From Tolypothrix sp. NIES-4075 (GTDB taxonomy: Bacteria > Cyanobacteriota > Cyanobacteriia > Cyanobacteriales > Nostocaceae): DNA of 64,000 bases. The notes beneath the pieces were generated by a model. The model made no database searches. It saw nothing but the letters and a program-made list of their open reading frames with translations, and was not told where the DNA came from. Of this stretch, positions 1 to 8,440 are shown piece by piece (the stretch's first letter is position 1; every line of letters starts with the position of its first letter). The DNA lies in NCBI RefSeq assembly GCF_002218085.1, contig NZ_BDUC01000010.1:82038-146037 (forward strand), in the 5' to 3' direction. The translations under genes were made by a program, and so were the position numbers.

Positions 1-1
1 C

Positions 2-574
2 CCTCTTGCCTTGGGTTCTGGCTTACCTTTAATAGTAGAAAAAGCCTGTTGGAAACTATTGTGGTCCAAAGACAAACCAATTCAGGAAATTGTTTTTCCT
101 CAACTTCTCAACGTTGAACAAGGATTCGCAGCACTATCGCTGATGATGTCTAAAAAAGAGATAAACAACCGCGCTTTTTGTACTCGTTACAACCAATTTA
201 TCTTTGTCACATCTCCCCATCCGATGTTGTTGTGGCTGACTGTACTTTATAACAAAGGACTCGAACCCAAGTGGCTCCCCTGCTACCTGGATATGCAAAA
301 TCCCCAAAATCATAAACTAGTGTCTTCATTGGCTGAAAATGAACGCTATCCTCTGATTTTCTTTACTTTAGAAGCACCCCATTCCTGCGCCAACGTGATT
401 AGTAGTCGCATCGATCCAACTCAGCGGCAAATGTTGAAAACCTGGGTAGAACACAGTCAAAGCTTACCCCCCTCATCTTTGCCCCAGTTGAGTAAAAACC
501 TCTTAAAACAAGAGTATAAAAAAATGCAATTCCACATATTGCGGCATCTGACATCAACGCCACAGATTGGGTAA
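2..574 (+). CDS. hypothetical protein, 5' partial
   Basis: The reading frame is open from base 2 and the only in-window start is a TTG at 11, so the gene very probably begins left of the window. About 190 residues are visible. I do not recognise the family. The visible part mixes hydrophobic strands with Trp- and Pro-rich segments and no obvious membrane helix or catalytic motif. The stop at 572-574 runs directly into a heptamer repeat block. It is the only long sense frame here, and the opposing frames are translations of the repeat. Function is not assigned. Confidence 0.6.
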   Translation, partial: PLALGSGLPLIVEKACWKLLWSKDKPIQEIVFPQLLNVEQGFAALSLMMSKKEINNRAFCTRYNQFIFVTSPHPMLLWLTVLYNKGLEPKWLPCYLDMQNPQNHKLVSSLAENERYPLIFFTLEAPHSCANVISSRIDPTQRQMLKTWVEHSQSLPPSSLPQLSKNLLKQEYKKMQFHILRHLTSTPQIG

Positions 575-712
575 TGGGGAATGGGGAATGGGGAATGGGT
601 AATCGGTAATCGGTAATCGGTAATCGGTAATGGGGAATGGGTAATTGGTAATCGGTAATGAAAAAACAATGCCCTATGCCCATTACCCATTACCAATTCC
701 CCAACAAATAAC
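571..712. repeat. heptameric STRR block with inverted right arm
   Basis: Consecutive 7-bp units of the form GGGGAAT, GGGTAAT and CGGTAAT run from 571 to about 660. After a short AT-rich spacer come the complementary units (CATTACC, CAATTCC type) up to 712. The two arms can pair as a long imperfect hairpin. Such heptamers are typical of heterocystous cyanobacteria. No coding sense is visible. Confidence 0.85.
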
Positions 713-729
713 TAATTTCAAAAAAACCC

Positions 730-758
730 TTGACAAATAGTTATAGAATAGGCATAAT
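730..758 (+). promoter_or_regulatory. sigma70-type promoter of tRNA-Asp
   Basis: A perfect -35 TTGACA (730-735), a 17-bp spacer and a -10 CATAAT (753-758) lie 18 bp before the mature tRNA 5' end. Confidence 0.8.
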
Positions 759-776
759 AGGGAAGCTGCCAATTAA

Positions 777-850
777 GGGACTGTAGTTCAATTGGTTAGA
801 GCACCGCCCTGTCACGGCGGAAGTTGCGGGTTCGAGCCCCGTCAGTCCCG
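777..850 (+). tRNA. tRNA-Asp (GUC)
   Basis: The cloverleaf is complete. Acceptor GGGACTG (777-783) pairs with CAGTCCC (843-849) and the discriminator is G850. The D arm is GTTC...GAGC. The anticodon stem CCGCC/GGCGG encloses the loop CTGTCAC with anticodon GTC. The T arm is GCGGG-TTCGAGC-CCCGT. CCA is not encoded. It lies upstream of and co-oriented with gltX. Confidence 0.97.
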
Positions 851-926
851 TTAAATTAGTTTAGATTGAATATAAATATAAAATCTAAGCTACATTAATC
901 ATGCTTTAGCGAAGAGAGAATTTGCT

Positions 927-2369
927 GTGACTGTCAGAGTGCGTATTGCTCCGAGTCCAACTGGGAATTTGCATATTGGTACGGCGAGAACCGCTGTATT
1001 TAACTGGTTATTTGCCCGTCACCAAGGCGGCAAATTTATTCTGAGAATTGAAGATACAGATATCGAGCGATCGCGTCCCGAATATACCGAAAATATTCTA
1101 GAGGGATTGCGTTGGTTAGGACTAAATTGGGATGAAGGACCATTTTTTCAATCCCAACGGCTGGATATTTACAAAGAAGCAGTAAAAAGCCTGCTAGATA
1201 AACAGTTGGCTTATCGCTGCTACACCACCTCCGAAGAACTAGAGGCTTTGCGAGAAGCTCAAAAAGCCAGAAATGAGGCTCCCCGCTACGACAACCGTCA
1301 TCGCAACCTCACCCCAGAACAGCAAGCAGCTTTTGAGGCAGAAGGGCGTAGCTTTGTAATTCGCTTCAAAATTGAAGACAATCGGGAAATTGTTTGGAAT
1401 GACCTGGTACGGGGAAACATGAGTTGGCAAGGCAGCGATTTAGGCGGTGATATGGTCATCGCTCGTGCCGCAGAAGATGGAATTGGTCAGCCACTGTACA
1501 ATTTTGCGGTTGTAGTTGATGACATGGATATGCAAATCAGCCACGTCATTCGAGGAGAAGACCACATAGCCAACACCGCCAAACAAATTCTGCTTTATGA
1601 AGCCTTTGGCGCAAAAGTTCCTTCCTTTGCCCACACACCCCTGATTTTGAGCCGTGATGGGAGCAAGCTTTCCAAACGGGACGGTGTTACTTCCATCTTT
1701 GAGTTCAAGCAAATGGGCTTCACCCCCGAAGCTTTAGTCAATTACATGACCTTATTGGGTTGGTCGGCTCCAGACTCAACGCAGGAAATATTCACCTTAG
1801 AAGAAGCCGCCAAGCAGTTTAGCTTTGAGCGTGTGAATAAAGCAGGTGCGAAATTTGACTGGGCAAAACTCGATTGGTTGAACAGTCAATATATCCACCC
1901 AATGCCAGTGGATAAATTGACAGATTTGATTATTCCCTATTGGGAGAAAGAAGGGTATAAATTTGACCAAGGACGAGAACGTTCTTGGTTAGAGCAGCTA
2001 GTTGCTTTAATTCAGCCGAGTATGACTCGTTTGACGGATGCGGTAGCGATGAGCCAACTGTTTTTCAGCGAAACAGTACCATTTACTGATGAAGCAGTGG
2101 CTCAACTAACGCAAGATGGTGTTGCTGCTGCATTACAGGCTATTATCGCGGCTGTAGATAATCAGCAACTGAGTGAATCTAGCGCCCAAGACATTATCAA
2201 ACAGGTAGTGAAACAGCAAAATGTTAAGAAAGGTTTGGTAATGCGTAGTCTCCGTGCTGCCTTAACTGGAGATGTTCACGGTCCCGACTTAATTCAATCG
2301 TGGTTGCTACTTAATCGAATTAATTTAGATAAGCCGCGCTTGACTGAGGCTATACCAAAAGCTAATTAG
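927..2369 (+). CDS. gltX: glutamyl-tRNA synthetase
   Basis: Class I aminoacyl-tRNA synthetase that charges tRNA-Glu. In cyanobacteria this enzyme usually also misacylates tRNA-Gln and supplies Glu-tRNA for tetrapyrrole synthesis. At 480 aa it has the family length. The HIGH-like motif HIGT is at residues 16-19, within the conserved PSPTGNLH context, and the KMSKS-like KLSKR is at 247-251. The Rossmann catalytic domain is followed by the alpha-helical anticodon-binding region. The start is GTG, chosen because the conserved N-terminal strand begins at once. It follows tRNA-Asp by 76 bp and could share its promoter. Confidence 0.97.
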   Translation: MTVRVRIAPSPTGNLHIGTARTAVFNWLFARHQGGKFILRIEDTDIERSRPEYTENILEGLRWLGLNWDEGPFFQSQRLDIYKEAVKSLLDKQLAYRCYTTSEELEALREAQKARNEAPRYDNRHRNLTPEQQAAFEAEGRSFVIRFKIEDNREIVWNDLVRGNMSWQGSDLGGDMVIARAAEDGIGQPLYNFAVVVDDMDMQISHVIRGEDHIANTAKQILLYEAFGAKVPSFAHTPLILSRDGSKLSKRDGVTSIFEFKQMGFTPEALVNYMTLLGWSAPDSTQEIFTLEEAAKQFSFERVNKAGAKFDWAKLDWLNSQYIHPMPVDKLTDLIIPYWEKEGYKFDQGRERSWLEQLVALIQPSMTRLTDAVAMSQLFFSETVPFTDEAVAQLTQDGVAAALQAIIAAVDNQQLSESSAQDIIKQVVKQQNVKKGLVMRSLRAALTGDVHGPDLIQSWLLLNRINLDKPRLTEAIPKAN

Positions 2370-2398
2370 CCATTACTTGCTTTATCGTGGGCATTGTG

Positions 2399-2420
2399 GG
2401 GGCGGACGTTTGTACGCCCC
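2399..2420. repeat. GGGGCG/CGCCCC hairpin repeat
   Basis: Inverted repeat GGGGCG (2399-2404) and CGCCCC (2415-2420) downstream of gltX, with no T-run after it. It looks like an interspersed cyanobacterial repeat rather than a good terminator. The rest of 2421-2624 is AT-rich with nothing recognisable. Confidence 0.4.
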
Positions 2421-2624
2421 TAATCATTCGTAACAGTAGAAAGTCCTGAATCCTAAGTCTTGGTAGAAAATAAATAATAAAGAAGATAAAAAACTTTCGG
2501 AGTCAGGATTACTGAATAATAAATAATTCCTAATCTAAATTAAGTAGTTAATTACTCGCGTCTTGGGAACTTGGCGTGTAAAATTAGTGTCTTAAAAAAC
2601 ACTTAGAAAATTCCTGTAAACAAA

Positions 2625-3122
2625 ATGCCGAAAACATTACTAAATAGAGGGATAAGATTATCGTTCACGATAGTTACGCTTTTAGTGGCATCAGCAATTA
2701 ATACCGTTGCTTATGCTCAAGAAGTGCCACCGCCCATATTTGGAGATATTCGTGTTGGCGGCAGGTTTTCCCCAGACCCCTTGGTAGTTCGAGGTATGAG
2801 TGGTGGTTCCATACCTGCCAGAAGAGTCGTTGGGAGAGCAGAAACTGCTACAGGTCCCTGTACTGGGTTTGTGGATGAAGAACCAGATCATACCTTGGAG
2901 CTAACAACTAGATTCGACTACCTGAAGTTAGAAGTAGACAGTCCGGAAGATACTACACTGATTGTCACTGGACCTGGGGGCAGCTGGTGTAATGATGAGT
3001 TTGAGGGCGAAAATCCCGGCATTGTTGGCGAATGGCTTCCTGGAACTTACAAAATTTGGATTGGTTCCTACCACAAAAACAGGTATCTGCCTTACACTTT
3101 AGAGATTACAGAAGCAAAGTAA
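2625..3122 (+). CDS. exported hypothetical protein, PPC-like beta domain
   Basis: 165 aa. Residues 1-31 form a signal peptide: a basic N-terminus, a hydrophobic core and a likely cleavage after AYA before QE. The mature part has Cys in TGPCTG and in SWCND, which could form a disulfide, and a strand-rich C-terminus (LKLEVDSPEDTTLIV, then GTYKIWIGSY). This resembles the beta-sandwich pre-peptidase C-terminal (PPC) type found in many cyanobacterial secreted proteins; that is inference from pattern only. It is probably periplasmic or extracellular. It converges with the next small gene across a shared terminator. Confidence 0.75.
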   Translation: MPKTLLNRGIRLSFTIVTLLVASAINTVAYAQEVPPPIFGDIRVGGRFSPDPLVVRGMSGGSIPARRVVGRAETATGPCTGFVDEEPDHTLELTTRFDYLKLEVDSPEDTTLIVTGPGGSWCNDEFEGENPGIVGEWLPGTYKIWIGSYHKNRYLPYTLEITEAK

Positions 3123-3145
3123 ACCAGAATAGTTGTAACAACTCA

Positions 3146-3177
3146 CTTTTCAAGGCAATTTTTATTGCCTTGAAAAG
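3146..3177. terminator. bidirectional terminator hairpin
   Basis: A perfect 13-bp inverted repeat (3146-3158 and 3165-3177) with loop TTTTTA lies between two convergent genes. The arms carry terminal A4/T4 tracts on both strands. Confidence 0.75.
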
Positions 3178-3189
3178 CAGTTTTAAGTG

Positions 3190-3417
3190 TTAGTACCTGT
3201 ATTCATAGTGAGCAGGAACCCATCTTCGACCCCGACGTGTTTGCTCCCAATGTCCACGAATGTATACCCGATGCCTACCTCGCGCAATGAATTCTGGTCT
3301 GCCTTGAGATGCATGAAGACGAGGGTTGACGATGACTTCTAATGCTGATGCCGATGTTGGTATGGAGGCAATAGCCAATGGTAGAGCAATTATTGCGCCA
3401 GCGATAATCCGTTTCAT
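3190..3417 (-). CDS. small exported basic protein
   Basis: 75 aa from the ATG at 3417. A GTG at 3420 is in frame, but AGGAG (3426-3430 on this strand) sits 8 nt before the ATG, which favours it. The signal peptide has a hydrophobic core and an ASA cleavage region. The mature part is rich in Arg, Tyr, Trp and His, with repeats of the type YIRGHWEQ and WVPAHYEY. These resemble the short YxWxxGHYE motifs of small bacterial envelope proteins. Function unknown; envelope localisation is inferred. Confidence 0.75.
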   Translation of the reverse strand: MKRIIAGAIIALPLAIASIPTSASALEVIVNPRLHASQGRPEFIARGRHRVYIRGHWEQTRRGRRWVPAHYEYRY

Positions 3418-3970
3418 CACGAAATCTCCTTTACTCGATTATTTTCGGTTGAGCCAGCAAACTTTTATGTGGCTTGATGTCTCATGCCTTAATCGTAGAA
3501 GTTGAAGCTAATGTACAGTAGGGACTAAAGTAATAAAAAATACGATTACTTTAGTACTGATTTATTATGTGGCTAAGGTCATGTTTGTTGGGCTACAAGT
3601 ATATTTAACTAGATTATCGATCAAAGAAAATTCTCCATTCCCGACTTCCTCAGTTTCTTTTTTGGTGGATTGTATTAGAATTAAGTTAAATTTAATTAAG
3701 ATTCTTAATGGTGTCATGGATTTGCCCTAGCGCTTCAATAGCTCTATGGGGATGCATGTAAAACATCAGATTAAATAAAAATGGATTTATAAACATCCGT
3801 TTCACAGCGTAGTGACAGGGTAAGCAAAAAAAGGATGAAGGATGAAGATTAAGTAGTAAGCTTCGGTTTGAGCCGGAAAAGTCTACTTCATGCTTCCCAC
3901 TTCAGCCGGAACTTGTCAGCACCATCACTTGCTACTAGTTAATTGTATTGGCATCTAAAGGCAAATTAAA
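3418..3970. other. gene-free region upstream of ftsH
   Basis: About 550 bp between divergent genes. It holds the ribosome binding site of the small minus-strand gene. The rest should hold the ftsH promoter and leader. No ORF of credible length or composition, no strong promoter match and no repeat was found. Confidence 0.6.
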
Positions 3971-5857
3971 ATGAAATTCTCTTGGAGAGTCCTAGTACTT
4001 TGGACATTGCCTGCTTTGGTAATTGGCTTTTTCTTCTGGCAAGGAGCATTTGCTTCTTCTCCTGCGGACATGACTAAGAACACAGCTAGTACCCGCATGA
4101 CCTATGGTCGCTTTCTGGAATACTTGGATGCAGATCGAGTCACCAGCGTGGATCTTTATGAAGGTGGTAGGACAGCAATTGTCGAAGCTGTCGATCCAGA
4201 ACTAGATAATCGCGTCCAACGAGTGCGGGTAGACCTGCCGATGAGCGCTCCTGAGCTAATTTCCAAGCTGAAAACCAAAGGAATTAGTTTTGATGCTCAC
4301 CCGACGCGGAATGATGGAGCAATCTGGGGACTGTTAGGTAATCTGATTTTTCCAATTCTATTGATTACTGGACTGTTCTTTTTGTTCCGACGCTCTAGCA
4401 ACCTTCCTGGTGGTCCTGGACAAGCGATGAATTTTGGCAAGTCCAAGGCTCGCTTTCAAATGGAAGCAAAAACAGGAGTCAAATTTGACGACGTAGCAGG
4501 TATTGAGGAAGCTAAAGAAGAACTGCAAGAAGTTGTCACCTTCCTGAAACAACCAGAAAGATTTACCGCAGTCGGGGCACGCATTCCCAAAGGAGTGCTG
4601 TTAGTAGGACCTCCCGGAACTGGTAAAACTTTACTAGCAAAAGCGATCGCCGGCGAAGCTGGTGTACCTTTCTTCAGTATTTCCGGTTCGGAATTCGTAG
4701 AAATGTTCGTTGGTGTCGGTGCTTCCCGCGTCCGCGATTTGTTCAAGAAAGCGAAAGATAACGCGCCTTGTATCATTTTTATCGATGAAATCGACGCCGT
4801 AGGCAGACAGCGCGGTGCTGGTATCGGTGGCGGTAACGATGAAAGAGAACAAACTTTGAACCAACTCCTCACGGAGATGGATGGTTTTGAAGGTAACACC
4901 GGCATCATTATTATTGCGGCTACCAACCGTCCTGATGTATTAGATGCAGCATTATTGCGTCCGGGACGCTTTGACAGACAAGTAACTGTTGATGCACCGG
5001 ATATCAAAGGACGCTTGGAAATTCTCCAAGTTCACGCTCGGAATAAGAAACTAGATAAGAGTGTATCTTTAGAAGCGATCGCTCGCCGTACTCCTGGTTT
5101 CACTGGTGCTGATTTAGCTAACTTACTCAACGAAGCAGCAATTCTCACCGCCAGACGCCGTAAAGAAGGTATCACCCTCACAGAAATTGATGACGCAGTT
5201 GACCGCGTTGTCGCTGGGATGGAAGGTACTCCTTTGGTAGATAGCAAGAGCAAACGCTTGATTGCTTACCACGAAGTTGGACACGCTTTGGTGGGGACGT
5301 TGCTCAAAGACCATGACCCAGTGCAAAAAGTTACCCTCATCCCACGAGGACAAGCGCAGGGTTTGACTTGGTTTACTCCCAACGAAGAACAAGGGTTAAT
5401 TTCTCGTTCTCAGTTGAAAGCAAGAATTACTGGTGCTTTGGGTGGTCGCGCAGCTGAAGATGTAATTTTTGGTCATGCGGAAGTGACTACTGGTGCGGGT
5501 GGAGACTTGCAACAGTTGTCAGGAATGGCTCGTCAAATGGTAACACGTTTCGGGATGTCGGATTTAGGTCCGCTGTCTTTGGAAAGTCAGCAAGGTGAAG
5601 TATTCTTGGGTCGTGACTGGACGACGCGATCTGAATATTCGGAAGCGATCGCACGTCGCATCGATTCCCAAGTGCGGGAAATTGTCGAGCAGTGTTATGA
5701 CTTAGCAAAGCGGTTGATTCGCGAAAATCGCAGCGTCACCGATCGCTTAGTCGATCTGCTCATCGAAAAAGAAACTATCGACGGTGAAGAATTCCGTCAG
5801 ATTGTGGCTGAATACACAGAAGTACCTGAAAAGCAACAGTACGTACCTCAACTTTAA
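3971..5857 (+). CDS. ftsH: ATP-dependent zinc metalloprotease FtsH
   Basis: Membrane-anchored AAA+ protease that degrades damaged membrane proteins; in cyanobacteria this includes photosystem II D1 turnover. At 628 aa it has the full family length. The order is an N-terminal membrane segment (about 5-25), a periplasmic/lumenal domain, a second membrane segment (about 115-140), the AAA+ module with Walker A GPPGTGKT (213-220) and Walker B FIDE (D272, E273), the SRH region (AATNRPDVLD, then RPGRFDR), and the peptidase zinc site HEVGH (434-438). Cyanobacteria carry several ftsH paralogues, so the subtype is not fixed here. A strong terminator follows. Confidence 0.97.
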   Translation: MKFSWRVLVLWTLPALVIGFFFWQGAFASSPADMTKNTASTRMTYGRFLEYLDADRVTSVDLYEGGRTAIVEAVDPELDNRVQRVRVDLPMSAPELISKLKTKGISFDAHPTRNDGAIWGLLGNLIFPILLITGLFFLFRRSSNLPGGPGQAMNFGKSKARFQMEAKTGVKFDDVAGIEEAKEELQEVVTFLKQPERFTAVGARIPKGVLLVGPPGTGKTLLAKAIAGEAGVPFFSISGSEFVEMFVGVGASRVRDLFKKAKDNAPCIIFIDEIDAVGRQRGAGIGGGNDEREQTLNQLLTEMDGFEGNTGIIIIAATNRPDVLDAALLRPGRFDRQVTVDAPDIKGRLEILQVHARNKKLDKSVSLEAIARRTPGFTGADLANLLNEAAILTARRRKEGITLTEIDDAVDRVVAGMEGTPLVDSKSKRLIAYHEVGHALVGTLLKDHDPVQKVTLIPRGQAQGLTWFTPNEEQGLISRSQLKARITGALGGRAAEDVIFGHAEVTTGAGGDLQQLSGMARQMVTRFGMSDLGPLSLESQQGEVFLGRDWTTRSEYSEAIARRIDSQVREIVEQCYDLAKRLIRENRSVTDRLVDLLIEKETIDGEEFRQIVAEYTEVPEKQQYVPQL

Positions 5858-5926
5858 TATCTCAGCATTTCGGGAATTGGATTTGAAACAACTGTAGTAA
5901 TAAGTGCTTTCAGCGAACGTTGTTAG

Positions 5927-5956
5927 GGGGATGGTGAATACCATCCCCTTTTTTTT
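5927..5956 (+). terminator. Rho-independent terminator of ftsH
   Basis: GGGGATGGT (5927-5935), loop GAAT, ACCATCCCC (5940-5948), then eight T. Confidence 0.9.
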
Positions 5957-6092
5957 AGTGTGGCTACAAATAAAACTAGAAATGAATCACAGCTTAGGTG
6001 CGTAATTATAAGTCACAAAAAAAGGACGGATTAACTGAAACAAATAACTAGTATAAGGGAACACTAAGCATAGCTGAATTTATGACATCGCT

Positions 6093-8414
6093 ATGCAATA
6101 CCTGTTTTACCCGCTAGTTATCTACGCGCTACTATTTGTTCTCCGCTATCTTCTAGTCTTTTTGCAACTTTGTAAATTAACACTTCAATACCCAAAGTAC
6201 CAGGTTCAAACAGCAGACAAAGTTCCTGTATACCTAAAAAAGTTATTTAAAACTGCAATTGCAGAGTTAGAGCAGTTTGGTTTTAAACCATGCAGCTATT
6301 TGCAAGTTGAAGAAATGGTAAAACGTTATCCGTCAACAACTTGGGAGATTCTGCTATATCACAAAGCACTCAAAACCTATGCCAAAGTCGCTATCCGTCG
6401 TCCGGTTGAGCCGATAAATTTATTTGATGTTGAGTTCTATACTGTCTTTCAAGACAAAACCGTGTTGCTAACGATGAACGGCAAGCAGTATAACGTTGTC
6501 GGTGAGATTCCTAACTATATTATTCAAGATTCTTACACTGCCTCAATATCTGTTCATTGGCAGGCTCATCAAGATAAACTGAGCCAATTAACTCAAAGCA
6601 AAACACCCTGCGTTTTAGCACCAGATGTTTTTGGGAATGCTCTACAGGCATATGGTAAAGACTACATTAATTCCCTAGCGAAGGTAAAGACAATACAGCG
6701 AATTAAAGGATCTGAGTTATTTCGAGTTTATTGGCTAGCAGCGCTGAAAATAACGCACCAGATACAACAAGGTGCAAAGAAAGTAGCACCTATGATTCAG
6801 CAACGCCGACAACAAGCCAAAACAGATAAAAGCATCCAAATAGAAATCCCGATTGAGTTGGAAGTTGAAGGATTTCAACGTATGGATTACCAGCAACAAG
6901 GACTTGTGGGTAAAAAATTTCGCACTGGTTTATTAATAATAAGTCTATTATGTTTTGTTGCTTCATATACACGAATATCACCGCAAAGTTTGCTGATTCT
7001 TTTAGGAGTTTTGTTGTTGCATGAAGGAGGGCATTTATTAGCGATGAAGTTGTGCGGCTATCAAGATACCTCAATGCTTTTCATCCCATTCTTGGGTGCT
7101 GTTGCAACTGCCCGCAAAAAAGATGACGCTACACTTACACAACAGTTTTGGGTATCCTTAGCAGGACCATTACCGGGATTGATTTTGGGGGTAGGGTTAG
7201 CGATGGCGCAGAGCGTCGGCTTCGCAAACGCTACTCGTGGCAGTCATTATTCTAGCTGGGTGTCACAATTAGCCTGGACGCTGATAAGTCTAAATATATT
7301 CAACTTGCTCCCAGTTTATCCGTTAGATGGCGGACATATTGCTAATTTACTGTTATTCTCTCGCTTTCCTTACACTGATGTTTTGTTTAAAGTTTTTGGT
7401 GTAATTGTTTTGTCACTGCTGGGAATAAATCAGCCAGGGTTGTTTTTATTTGCGATTTTAGTAGCTTTTAGTATCCCCCTCAGTTTTCGCACTGCCAAAG
7501 TAAATTTGAAATTACGAAAAGAACTGCGACAAAATCCACCCAAAAATCAAGAACATCTTTTACATTTCATCTTTGAGCATATCAAGCTGTTGGGTTACGG
7601 AAACTTGCCTTTTGGCACTAGATATACAATGGCGAAAGATTTAATTCAACGCTACTATCAATCTGGTGGCAAGTGGACAACAAGAGTTTTTCTGATAATT
7701 CTCTATTTTGCCAGCTTGTTAGGCGGAGTAGCTGGTAGTTTGCAAGCGATCGCACCTTATTGGGTAAGTGTGATTCCTCACCTGTTTGAAAGTCGTCAAC
7801 AAAGTGTTGCACGTATTCGCAAAGACAAACAACGAGAAGTTGAACGTTTAACTGAAACTTTGCGTTTAAATCCCAATGATGTTAATGCTTATGTCAAAAG
7901 AGCGCAGGTACGTGCTTTGCTGCGTGACTACAAGGGAGTATTGGCAGATTACGATCAAATTGTCCGCTTAAAACCCAATGATATTTCATCTCGCCTACAG
8001 CGTGCATGGTTTCGCCGACGCTTAGGCGATAATCAGGGTGCGCTGGCTGATTATAACGAAATTTTGCGCCTAAATCCCAAACATATACAAACTTATCACC
8101 AACGGGCGCAAATGCGTAATATCTTACAAGATTACAAAGGAGCGATTCAAGATTACAGCGAAATTATTAAGTTAGATGCTAAAGATACCAGAGCTTATCT
8201 TAGTCGCGGATATGTTCGCTTTTCTCAGTTGCAAGATTACAAAGGTGCTTTAGCTGATGCTAATTATATAATACAATTAAACTCTGAAGCTCCTGATGGC
8301 TATCAGTTGCGTAGTCAAATCCGCCGTCGTTTAAAAGATGAAAAAGGCGCGATCGCTGATGAGCAAAAAGCAGAGGTTCTCTATCAAGCGCTGGAAAATA
8401 TGAGAGCCGATTAA
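6093..8414 (+). CDS. M50-family (site-2-protease-like) metalloprotease with C-terminal TPR repeats
   Basis: 773 aa. The N-terminus starts with a hydrophobic segment and a soluble domain (about 30-270). A multi-pass membrane core follows with the zinc motif HEGGH at 310-314 and a second motif LLPVYPLDGGH whose Asp is residue 412, the expected third zinc ligand of M50 proteases. Further hydrophobic segments follow. From about 580 to 770 there are roughly five tetratricopeptide repeats (for example GVLADYDQIVRLKPND). A membrane protease with a protein-interaction tail is the inferred role. Oddity: bases 7200-7240, inside the membrane core, resemble an interspersed genomic repeat (see findings). 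A 26-bp gap separates it from the next gene. Confidence 0.88.
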   Translation: MQYLFYPLVIYALLFVLRYLLVFLQLCKLTLQYPKYQVQTADKVPVYLKKLFKTAIAELEQFGFKPCSYLQVEEMVKRYPSTTWEILLYHKALKTYAKVAIRRPVEPINLFDVEFYTVFQDKTVLLTMNGKQYNVVGEIPNYIIQDSYTASISVHWQAHQDKLSQLTQSKTPCVLAPDVFGNALQAYGKDYINSLAKVKTIQRIKGSELFRVYWLAALKITHQIQQGAKKVAPMIQQRRQQAKTDKSIQIEIPIELEVEGFQRMDYQQQGLVGKKFRTGLLIISLLCFVASYTRISPQSLLILLGVLLLHEGGHLLAMKLCGYQDTSMLFIPFLGAVATARKKDDATLTQQFWVSLAGPLPGLILGVGLAMAQSVGFANATRGSHYSSWVSQLAWTLISLNIFNLLPVYPLDGGHIANLLLFSRFPYTDVLFKVFGVIVLSLLGINQPGLFLFAILVAFSIPLSFRTAKVNLKLRKELRQNPPKNQEHLLHFIFEHIKLLGYGNLPFGTRYTMAKDLIQRYYQSGGKWTTRVFLIILYFASLLGGVAGSLQAIAPYWVSVIPHLFESRQQSVARIRKDKQREVERLTETLRLNPNDVNAYVKRAQVRALLRDYKGVLADYDQIVRLKPNDISSRLQRAWFRRRLGDNQGALADYNEILRLNPKHIQTYHQRAQMRNILQDYKGAIQDYSEIIKLDAKDTRAYLSRGYVRFSQLQDYKGALADANYIIQLNSEAPDGYQLRSQIRRRLKDEKGAIADEQKAEVLYQALENMRAD

Positions 8415-8440
8415 TTTACTATGCTTGCAAGGAGAGACTT

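Noticed and set aside
399..696. Two minus-strand frames rich in HYRLPI/THSPFPI repeats
   Set aside because: They are translations of the heptamer STRR and lack any start signal.
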